From Pectinatus frisingensis (GTDB lineage Bacteria; Bacillota; Negativicutes; Selenomonadales; Selenomonadaceae): a stretch of DNA of 64,000 bases. A program made the translations under genes and the position numbers. Under the pieces are notes generated by a model. It was not told where the DNA came from. It made no database searches and worked only from the letters and a program-made list of their open reading frames with translations. Shown in pieces: positions 1 through 6,460 of this stretch. The DNA is taken from assembly GCF_015732285.1 (NCBI RefSeq), contig NZ_WIQU01000022.1:6536-70535 (forward strand). The letters are read 5' to 3'. The number at the start of each line of letters is the position of its first letter. Within the stretch, counting starts at the first letter, position 1.

Positions 1-416
1 CGCTTTTCTTGACTATTTCAACTACCGAAGGATACAAATATGTTACAGATAGTGATGGGCGAATATCATCTGTTGAGGCGAATTTAGAATCTGGTATCGC
101 AGATAGAAATAAATATGCGCAAAGAACAGTCGGTGGGGATGACAGATTACCTAATGATGATGGTGGACATTTAATAGCAAGTATCTTCAAAGGTTCTGGA
201 GAAATTGATAATTTAGTACCAATGAATTCTACGTTAAATCGAAGTGAATATAAATCACTGGAAAATACTTGGAAGAATGCTTTGGATGAAGGTAAAACCG
301 TAAATGTTAAAATTGAGCCAACTTATAATAGTGGATCTGTAAGACCGGCTAAATTTGACATCGAGTATACTATTGATGGTAAAAAATATAAGAGGAGTTT
401 AACTAACTATGAATGA
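1..416 (+). CDS. C-terminal part of a polymorphic toxin, DNA/RNA non-specific endonuclease domain (5' end outside window)
   Basis: The reading frame is open to the left window edge, so the TTG at 9 is probably not the real start and only the C-terminus is seen. The visible part matches the Endonuclea_NS_2 type nuclease found at the tips of YeeF/LXG-like polymorphic toxins: a GGHLIA motif (the equivalent of the DRGH metal-binding/catalytic motif) followed by NLVPMNSTLNR and a conserved E..W..AL segment. Such domains degrade nucleic acid in competing cells. The stop overlaps the following gene by 8 nt, and that gene is a YezG-type immunity protein, which strongly supports the toxin call. The missing N-terminus would show the delivery route (LXG, filamentous haemagglutinin-like or Rhs). 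Confidence 0.85.
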   Translation, partial: LFLTISTTEGYKYVTDSDGRISSVEANLESGIADRNKYAQRTVGGDDRLPNDDGGHLIASIFKGSGEIDNLVPMNSTLNRSEYKSLENTWKNALDEGKTVNVKIEPTYNSGSVRPAKFDIEYTIDGKKYKRSLTNYE

Positions 417-840
417 GATGAGAAATATGGAAACTAAAAAAATGGAAGAATTGTATGGTCAAATTGCTGATTTATTAAATCAGATGATTCCAGAAGAATG
501 GTCAAGAATTTTATTATACTCAGAAGTTCGGGAAGGAATGTCACAAGTGTATTTTTATTATTATCGTACATCACAGGATAAGCCAATATATAGTTTAGAT
601 ATCGTAGATATCTACAATATCGATAAACAAAATTTCAAAAATTTCGACCACAAGTTATATGATTGTTTCGAAAGGCTTTGGGAGGAATTTAAGATACAAG
701 GGCAAGAACCATGGACACATCTTACATTTTTCCTAGATAGTACAGGAAAAATGAAAATTGACTATAGCTATGAAGATGTTTCTGAAATCAGCCCTGTAGA
801 GCAACAAGAGAAATGGGAGGCTAAATATTTAAGTTTGTAA
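409..840 (+). CDS. YezG-family immunity protein (DUF600)
   Basis: A 143-residue acidic protein of the YezG/DUF600 immunity family: the N-terminus carries the family pattern of a helix followed by MIPEEWSRILLYSEV and an aromatic FYYY strand, and a W-x-x-L-T-F segment lies near residue 103. In Bacillus the family neutralises YeeF-type nuclease toxins. An AGAGGAG ribosome binding site at 391-397 lies 11 nt before the ATG at 409; the later ATGs at 418 and 427 are too far from it. The 8-nt overlap with the toxin stop suggests translational coupling, which keeps immunity made together with the toxin. It would act in the cytoplasm by binding the nuclease domain. Confidence 0.88.
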   Translation: MNEMRNMETKKMEELYGQIADLLNQMIPEEWSRILLYSEVREGMSQVYFYYYRTSQDKPIYSLDIVDIYNIDKQNFKNFDHKLYDCFERLWEEFKIQGQEPWTHLTFFLDSTGKMKIDYSYEDVSEISPVEQQEKWEAKYLSL

Positions 841-897
841 AATTAATAAAATCCATTAGTAGATTCAAAGCAACTAAAATGAAAAGAGGATTACCCA

Positions 898-1298
898 ATG
901 TTCAATAAACAAATAAAAAATATCTTTCTAGTAGCCTTCATGCTTTTCAGCATAGTAGCCATTACTCAGCCAAATACTACCTATGCTGCTGACGCATCTA
1001 CAGTCGGAGTGGTAAACTACCAGCAATTAATTAATCAGCATCCTGATATGGCGCAAGCGAATGAAACATACAAAGCAGCAGTTAAACAAGCACAAGATGA
1101 TTTTAATGCTAAATCAGCTAACATGAAGGATCAGGATAAAAAGCCTTATTCAAACAGTTACAACAAGGAATCCAACAAAAACAACAGGAACTAATAAACG
1201 CTATTCGTGATAAAGTAAATGCTGCAATCAAAGCGGTAGCTGATGACAAAGGATTAACCGTTGTTGTGGATAAAAGCGTTATCGCTTGGTGTTGTTAG
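898..1298 (+). pseudogene. Frameshifted and truncated OmpH/Skp-family periplasmic chaperone
   Basis: The N-terminus has a signal peptide (hydrophobic residues 8-25, cleavage near TYAADA) followed by VGVVNYQQLINQHPDM, typical of the OmpH/Skp family that escorts outer-membrane proteins. The frame breaks at the A-run 1138-1142 (one A lost): the next frame continues as ALFKQLQQGI and later IRDKVNAAIKAVADDKGL up to VDKSVIAW, the normal OmpH C-terminal part, then stops at 1298 before the usual end. Two faults, the frameshift and the replaced C-terminus, indicate a dead gene. It has a good ribosome binding site (AGAGGA at 885-891). An outer-membrane chaperone of this type implies a diderm host. A sequencing error could explain the frameshift but not the altered end. 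Confidence 0.8.
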
Positions 1299-1438
1299 CA
1301 CATGATTCATTGGCAGGGCTTATTAAAATGATTGACTTGAGCGAGACCTATCCTGACCAAAGTGAGTTATTTGAAGAATACTGGTCAATGAAAGCTGACA
1401 TGCTTGAATCGTTGAAACAAGAGGAAATATCTCTGTGA
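1286..1438 (+). pseudogene. Unrecognised C-terminal gene fragment fused behind the ompH relic
   Basis: In a third frame, an open stretch starts where OmpH homology ends and runs to a TGA at 1436-1438. It encodes about 50 residues containing LVLLAHDSLAGLIKMIDL and an acidic end SMKADMLESLKQEEISL. There is no start codon with a ribosome binding site of its own. It reads like the tail of another protein joined by a recombination scar to ompH; an immunity-type tail is possible given the neighbours, but I do not recognise the family. Confidence 0.35.
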
Positions 1439-1806
1439 CTAAAACTTATTGCAAAATGACGGAATTTCGTGGCTACAATGCAAAAAATCATACACCACCA
1501 TGCTTGCTGATAAACAGAAGGTGCAAAAACTGACTGCATAATCATAATTCTGCAGCCAGTCATCCCCAAAGCTCCTAGCGTAGCGTCAGTGCCGTGGTAG
1601 CATCAATGACGCAATTATCCCTACAGATCTACTCGTGTAAGACAAACTAAATAGCAGCAATACTGGATATAGCAGGTTTTATCCCGGGTATAGGATCATT
1701 TTCTGAAGGCGACAATTCATTACAATACAATATTTTGATAGGATACTGTGTTTAACGGAGCAATCCGTTGATAAATGTTCAAGAAAAGAGATAGGAGCGT
1801 TTTGCT
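1439..1806 (+). pseudogene. Degenerate polymorphic-toxin remnant (hydrophobic pre-toxin segment)
   Basis: This gene-free stretch has stops in all frames, but 1654-1755 reads AAILDIAGFIPGIGSFSEG, the glycine/proline hydrophobic signature (LDxxGxIPGxG) that precedes the toxin tip in many polymorphic toxins. A TAA closes it at 1755. Shorter coding-like pieces occur upstream in shifting frames (for example VIPKAPSVASVP near 1562). I read this as the eroded remains of a second toxin cassette beside the intact toxin-immunity pair. The last 50 nt hold the ribosome binding site of the next gene (GGAG near 1795). Confidence 0.5.
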
Positions 1807-2892
1807 ATGAAAAAAATTTTACCAATTATATTTTTTACATGTATGTTTATATTTTCTCCAATAAGCAGTGCAGCAATATATGTAAATAACGAAAATGGAT
1901 ATTCTATTGATTTACCAAATGGATGGAGTTTAGAACAGGAATCTGAACAGATTACAAATTTTTCAAATGCCCAAAAAATGGATTTGAAAATTATTACCAA
2001 ACCTTCAAATGTTAAAGCTCATTCGCCTGAATATGATTTAGCAAATTTATATTACAATACTAAACAAATTAATCAAATTTCTTGTGTTAATATCCGACCT
2101 GACCTAATAGCTAATCAGATCGCTGTATGCGCTGATTTTTCTCAGCAGGAAAATACTAAAACTTATTCAGATGGTATAATTGCACAATTTTATTATAATA
2201 ATAAACTGTATATATTATTATTTAGTGGTAAACAGCAACAGAAAGAAGCAATGGAAAATGATGCAAATAAAATACTGAAATCAATGAAGTTTATGCAAAA
2301 ATCATCATTTGAATTATATACAGACGGACAACAAGAAACTGCTCAAAAAAATTATGAGGCGGCATCTGTTGATTATAAAAAAGCCTTAGAATTAACTTCC
2401 AATTACACAGGGGCAATGCACCAACTGGCTTATAATTATTCTGAAACAGGTGAATATACTAAGGCAATTGATATTATGACTTCAGCGATTAATATACAGC
2501 CTAATGATCCTGAATATTATAGTGAACGGGGATATGCCTATTTTAATACTAATGATAGTATTGATGCCATCTCAGATTTTTCTAAAGCAATTGAATTGGA
2601 CAATAAAGAGGCCCATTATTATGGTGGACTTGGCAATGCTTATGCACAGCAGAATAATTATCAAGCTGCAATAACCGCATTCGAAAAACAGTTTTCGTTA
2701 AGTGCTAAAAGTGGTAATTCAGCAGAAGCACAATTTAATTTGGCACAATGCTATGAAAAATTAGGGTATAGGGACAAAGCTTTGGAGCAATATAATGCTG
2801 TGCTGAAATCTCAAGATTTACCAGCAGAAATAAAAGCTAAGGCTGAGGTTAGAATTAATAATAATTGGTCAATTCTGCAAGAATGGCTATAA
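1807..2892 (+). CDS. Secreted TPR-repeat protein
   Basis: A 361-residue protein with a clear Sec signal peptide (MKKILPIIFF, hydrophobic to about residue 21, SSAA cleavage). Residues 25-165 form a domain starting YVNNENGYSIDLPNGW, similar to domains found after signal peptides in many secreted or PsbP-like proteins. Residues 170-350 are about five tetratricopeptide repeats (for example GEYTKAIDIMTSAINIQPND and SIDAISDFSKAIELDN). TPRs bind other proteins, so a periplasmic scaffold is likely, with no known partner. It stands alone between toxin remnants and an IS relic. The GGAGCG site 9-10 nt upstream supports the ATG at 1807. Confidence 0.75.
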   Translation: MKKILPIIFFTCMFIFSPISSAAIYVNNENGYSIDLPNGWSLEQESEQITNFSNAQKMDLKIITKPSNVKAHSPEYDLANLYYNTKQINQISCVNIRPDLIANQIAVCADFSQQENTKTYSDGIIAQFYYNNKLYILLFSGKQQQKEAMENDANKILKSMKFMQKSSFELYTDGQQETAQKNYEAASVDYKKALELTSNYTGAMHQLAYNYSETGEYTKAIDIMTSAINIQPNDPEYYSERGYAYFNTNDSIDAISDFSKAIELDNKEAHYYGGLGNAYAQQNNYQAAITAFEKQFSLSAKSGNSAEAQFNLAQCYEKLGYRDKALEQYNAVLKSQDLPAEIKAKAEVRINNNWSILQEWL

Positions 2893-3026
2893 TATACGCA
2901 ATATAAAAGCTGTGCGAATATTATCATGGTTATTAAACTAATCAAAATCATTATGATGTATCCAATTATAGTAGTGCAAGATAAGTTTGTGTTTTTGATA
3001 AAAATCTATAGAGTGATATTTTAACA

Positions 3027-3221
3027 ATGCTCAAAAAATTATTCAATGAAACGATGCAGGAAATGCTGGAAGTGGAAATGGATATGATTCTGGGTTACCG
3101 CGATTACTGGTATGCATATACGCTGGTGCTTGAATATGTAGAAATATTTTACGATACAGTACGGATTTACAGCAATTGTGATTATATATCGCTAGATGAA
3201 TACAAAAAAATGTATCAGTAA
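3027..3221 (+). pseudogene. Mosaic transposase relic: IS256-type start joined to IS3-type end
   Basis: The 64-residue frame is a fusion of two unrelated transposase pieces. Residues 1-27 (LFNETMQEMLEVEMDMILGY) match the conserved N-terminal region of IS256-family Mutator-type transposases. Residues 34-64 (EYVEIFYDTVRIYSNCDYIS) match the extreme C-terminus of IS3-family OrfB integrases. Neither part includes a catalytic triad, so the relic cannot move DNA. It marks an old insertion hot spot between the two TPR genes. Confidence 0.65.
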
Positions 3222-3328
3222 TGTCAGAAAAAAGATACATAATTGGTAAGATAAAGATAAAATACGTTTATCGTTTTATTTATACCAAAAATTGACACAG
3301 AACAACTGTAAGACAATAGCAATATTGT

Positions 3329-3356
3329 TTGTCTATTGAAGATGTTATTATATAAA
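3329..3356 (+). promoter_or_regulatory. Candidate promoter of the second TPR gene
   Basis: TTGTCT at 3329-3334 and TATAAA at 3351-3356 are separated by 16 nt, about 35 nt before the start codon region and its AAAGGTG ribosome binding site. A TTGACA at 3292-3297 lacks a convincing -10. Confidence 0.5.
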
Positions 3357-3390
3357 CTGTAGTTAATACATACTAAAAGGTGATAGTATT

Positions 3391-4239
3391 ATGAAGAAAT
3401 TATATATTGGTATTATGCTGACTTTAGGTCTTTTAACAATTGGATTTGTCTTTCAACCTTTATCAGCTTTAGCATCGGTAGAAAAATCACAGAAAGAATC
3501 AGTGGTCTTGGAAGGGAATAATGAAGAAAAATGTGCAGAACATATGAATCAAGGTAAAGTGTATGTGAGCCAAGGGCAATATGCTTCAGCACTAAATGAA
3601 TATAGTTCGGCTATTGAATTAAATCCAACATTTGTACCCGCTTATTTTAATCGTGGATTGATGTATGAAATGCAGAAACAATATGATTTAGCATTGACCG
3701 ACTATGACCATGCTGTTGAATTAGACCCGACAGATGCGCAAATATTTGATGCTAGAGGTAATATATATATATATCTGAAAAAACGTGATTTAGCATTGGC
3801 CGACTATAATCATGCTGTTGAATTAGACCCGACATATATACAAGTATTGTACGATAGAGGCATGTTTTATTTAAGACAGAAGAAATATGATTTGGCAATA
3901 GTAGACTTTAACCATGCTATTGAACTGGCACCGACAGACGCGGAAGCATTTTGGCATAGAGGTGATTTATATTGTTGGCAGAACAAGTATGATTTAGCGC
4001 TAGCAGACTATAATCATGCTATTGAGTTAGACCCGACAAATATACTCTATTATACTTCTCGTTTATTACTGTATAAACAAGAAGGAAAACGTGATTTGGA
4101 ATTGGCTGATATACAGCATTGTTTAGAATTAGCACCATATGAAAGTAGTTATAGTCTTTTGGTCGATTCTTTATATAAACAAAAATCATTAGCAGATACA
4201 CCAACAGAATTAACGAATCAAAAAGATAATATTGAATGA
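3391..4239 (+). CDS. Secreted TPR-repeat protein with six regular repeats
   Basis: A 282-residue protein with a signal peptide (residues 1-30, ending LSALAS) and six TPR units. The core of each unit begins at 3580, 3682, 3784, 3886, 3988 and 4090, exactly 102 nt apart (34 residues), and the middle ones are nearly the same: YDLALADYNHAVELDPT and close variants. This regularity suggests recent repeat amplification. The protein should be exported and bind a protein or peptide partner; nothing indicates an enzyme. It has its own promoter and ribosome binding site and is not in an operon. Eukaryote-like TPR proteins of this type are common in Negativicutes accessory regions. Confidence 0.75.
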   Translation: MKKLYIGIMLTLGLLTIGFVFQPLSALASVEKSQKESVVLEGNNEEKCAEHMNQGKVYVSQGQYASALNEYSSAIELNPTFVPAYFNRGLMYEMQKQYDLALTDYDHAVELDPTDAQIFDARGNIYIYLKKRDLALADYNHAVELDPTYIQVLYDRGMFYLRQKKYDLAIVDFNHAIELAPTDAEAFWHRGDLYCWQNKYDLALADYNHAIELDPTNILYYTSRLLLYKQEGKRDLELADIQHCLELAPYESSYSLLVDSLYKQKSLADTPTELTNQKDNIE

Positions 4240-4589
4240 TGTATAGAATATTGTAGTGAACCCAAAGTTAGACCTAACCGTAGTAGCATTTATAGTAAGC
4301 GATTACCATTCTGTTATTAGTCGCTTATCGTCGAAAGGTGTGCCGGAAACGGTGTACCGACGCTTTATCAATATTATCTGGCAAATAAGCCGGAGAATTC
4401 AGACTGAGTTGTGCTGCCTGTGACGAACTTCGACGCTTATTTAGGCACGACCATCTTTAGTCGGAATTGGCTCGCCAAGCTGCCGGAAAGTATTCTATAG
4501 CGTGAAAATGACTATGGTGTGTATAAGTAATATTTGTATAATACATTGGATATTCGTCGTAAAAAGTGTTATTTGTTTTCTTTATATCG
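4240..4589. other. Gene-free stretch with decayed coding and IS-like scraps
   Basis: No intact gene is visible. The segment near 4252-4275 (TAGTGAACCCAAAGTTAGAC) resembles the terminal repeat of IS150-group IS3 elements. From about 4410 one frame reads VLPVTNFDAYLGTTIFSRNW up to a TAG at 4498-4500, and another reads LSSKGVPETVYRRFINII, so coding sequence appears to have decayed here. The base composition is already richer in G+C than the TPR genes to the left, as in the ATPase gene that follows. Confidence 0.35.
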
Positions 4590-4618
4590 TTGATATTTTC
4601 GATTTTATGCGCTATACT
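4590..4618 (+). promoter_or_regulatory. Strong-looking promoter of the AAA ATPase gene
   Basis: TTGATA at 4590-4595 and TATACT at 4613-4618 with an exact 17-nt spacer, ending 30 nt before the ATG at 4649 and just upstream of the GGAGGTG ribosome binding site at 4637-4643. Confidence 0.6.
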
Positions 4619-4648
4619 GTACTCACGTTATCATGTGGAGGTGAGTGT

Positions 4649-5953
4649 ATGTACCGATTTGCTATTGAAAAACTCTATAAATGGAAGAAAAGCAAGCGCC
4701 GAAAGCCGCTGATCATCGAAGGGGCGCGTCAGGTCGGCAAGACCTGGCTGATGAAAGAATTCGGTTCCAAGGTGTATGCGAATACCGTATATATCAACTT
4801 CGACTCTAATTCTAGGATGGCGGAGCTGTTCGCGTCTGACCTGAACACTGATCGCCTTATCATGGGGTTGGAGCTTTACGCCGGTCACAAGATCGACGCC
4901 GAAAACACGCTGCTGATTTTTGACGAAGTGCAGGAAGTGCCAAGGGCACTTTCCTCTCTTAAATATTTTTATGAGAACGCACCGCAGTATCATATTATCT
5001 GCGCAGGTTCGCTGTTGGGTATTGCTCTCCACGGCGGAACCTCTTTCCCCGTTGGTAAGGTAGACTTTCTCAAGCTCTATCCGCTTTCTTTCCGGGAATT
5101 CCTGATGGCGACCGGCAACGAGCGATTCACTAAACTACTGGACAAGCAGGATTACGAGATGATCACCTCCTTTAAGCAGACCTACATCGACGCGCTTAAG
5201 TACTATTATTTCGTGGGCGGTATGCCAGAGGCCGTGCAGAGCTTCGCCGAGAACAAGGACTTTAATGAGGCTCGGGAGATACAAAAGCACATTTTGGCGG
5301 CGTATGAGCAGGATTTTTCCAAGCACGCGCCCTATGAGATCGTGCCGAAGATCCGTATGATATGGAACAGCATTCCCTCTCAGCTGGCAAGGGAAAACAA
5401 GAAATTTATTTACGGTCTTGTCCGCGAGGGTGGTCGTGCGAAGGAATACGAGACAGCGATCATGTGGCTCACCGATTGCGGGTTGGTGCACAAAGTCAGC
5501 CGGGTCAACGCCGCCGGAATCCCGCTGAAAGCCTACGAAGACCTGCGGGCGTTCAAGCTGTATATCGTGGACGTGGGGCTATTGGGTTGTATGACTGGAC
5601 TTAGGCAGCGCACACTGCTGGACGGCAATAACCTGTTCACCGAATTCAAAGGTGCACTGACAGAGCAATATGTCTGTCAACAGCTCAAAACCATTGAGGA
5701 TTTGGGCGTCTATTATTTCACCAACGACCGGGGTTCCTGTGAGGTGGATTTTGTCATCGACACCGGCGAAAAGGTCATTCCGGTGGAGGTCAAAGCCGAG
5801 GTCAATCTCAAAGCCAAAAGCCTGCGGGTGTATAAGGATAAATTTAATCCAGAAATCTCCGTCCGTACGTCCATGGCAGATTACAAAAAGGAAGATTGGC
5901 TGGTAAACTTGTCACTGTATGCGGTGGAAGAGATAGATCATGTTGTTTCATAG
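4649..5953 (+). CDS. AAA ATPase with C-terminal DUF4143 domain
   Basis: A 434-residue protein. The start is set at ATG 4649 by a GGAGGTG site 5 nt upstream; the open frame further upstream is promoter DNA. Residues 15-140 hold an AAA_14 ATPase: Walker A GARQVGKTW, Walker B LLIFDEVQEV, and the sensor CAGSLLGIAL. The C-terminal part (about 200-400) is DUF4143, with the PVEVKAEVNLKAKSL nuclease-like lysine/acid motif seen in this family. Family members are mobile accessory genes of unclear role, possibly linked to defence or toxin-like functions. Its G+C content is clearly above that of its neighbours and an IS3 relic starts right after its stop, so it is very probably horizontally acquired. Confidence 0.88.
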   Translation: MYRFAIEKLYKWKKSKRRKPLIIEGARQVGKTWLMKEFGSKVYANTVYINFDSNSRMAELFASDLNTDRLIMGLELYAGHKIDAENTLLIFDEVQEVPRALSSLKYFYENAPQYHIICAGSLLGIALHGGTSFPVGKVDFLKLYPLSFREFLMATGNERFTKLLDKQDYEMITSFKQTYIDALKYYYFVGGMPEAVQSFAENKDFNEAREIQKHILAAYEQDFSKHAPYEIVPKIRMIWNSIPSQLARENKKFIYGLVREGGRAKEYETAIMWLTDCGLVHKVSRVNAAGIPLKAYEDLRAFKLYIVDVGLLGCMTGLRQRTLLDGNNLFTEFKGALTEQYVCQQLKTIEDLGVYYFTNDRGSCEVDFVIDTGEKVIPVEVKAEVNLKAKSLRVYKDKFNPEISVRTSMADYKKEDWLVNLSLYAVEEIDHVVS

Positions 5954-6260
5954 AAAATTATTGAATTCTGCAAGTCAGCCGGCATCCGGCAGAGTATGAG
6001 TAAGGCCGGTTATCCTTATGATAACGCGCCTATGGAACGTTATGACAATACATTGAAAACTGAGCTGATTTATCTGCATTATTACCATTCTGATCAGGAG
6101 TTGAATGCATCCATTGATGAATTTGCTTATGGTTGGTATAATCACGCAAGGCCACATTCATACAACGGTTATAAAACACCATATGAGGCGCGGTATAACT
6201 CATAAAGATTAGGTTGATGTGTTACAAAAATGATTGACTATTACAGTACACCTGCTGTGG
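5954..6260 (+). pseudogene. IS3-family transposase relic (C-terminal end of OrfB plus right IS end)
   Basis: Immediately after the ATPase stop codon, and in the same frame, the sequence reads KIIEFCKSAG then QSMSKAGYPYDNAPMERY, and it continues through NHARPHSYNGYKTPYEARYN to the stop at 6205. This is the end of an IS3-family rve integrase including its last catalytic-region glutamate context; the catalytic D residues and OrfA are missing. The flanking 6210-6253 segment ending ATTACAGTACA resembles an IS3 terminal repeat (TGTACTGTAATAGTC on the other strand). Only the right end is left, so it is immobile. Confidence 0.8.
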
Positions 6261-6304
6261 GAATTTATGGATAACGGTGTAATGAGAGATTGATTTCTAT
6301 AAAT

Positions 6305-6455
6305 AAAAAAAAGAACTGCCGTATGCAGCCATTTTCATTCATAATGCAATATGCCACTTTCTTTATCCGTATTCAGAAAGGTGGGAGACAGTACAGCGGT
6401 AGTGATTTATATTTTTATGAATTCAATGAGTTGTTTCATGCGACAGTTCTTTTTT
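6305..6455 (-). repeat. Structured 3' element, copy B (large imperfect hairpin after cobT)
   Basis: Terminal arms 6305-6324 and 6436-6455 are complementary (A-run plus GAACTGCCGTATG against CATGCGACAGTTC plus T-run) around about 110 nt that is itself structured. The element is homologous along its length to 17443-17586 on the opposite strand. Blocks in the same order include CGGATAA, ATATTGCAT and TATGAATGAAAATG (minus strand, 6330-6369). It sits right after the cobT stop and ends in a U-run in the cobT sense, so it can act as its terminator. It may be a MITE-like repeat, a conserved 3' RNA, or both. Confidence 0.6.
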
Positions 6456-6460
6456 GTAAG

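Noticed and set aside
1348-1569. Minus-strand 73-codon open frame in the toxin remnant region
   Set aside because: No ribosome binding site or recognisable sequence; the plus strand holds the decayed genes.
3391-4239. CRISPR-like array from the regular 102-nt period
   Set aside because: The period is coding (34-residue TPR units) and there are no spacers between identical repeats.
4502-4648. N-terminal extension of the AAA ATPase
   Set aside because: The region contains a promoter and the ribosome binding site for ATG 4649, and the extra residues do not match the family.
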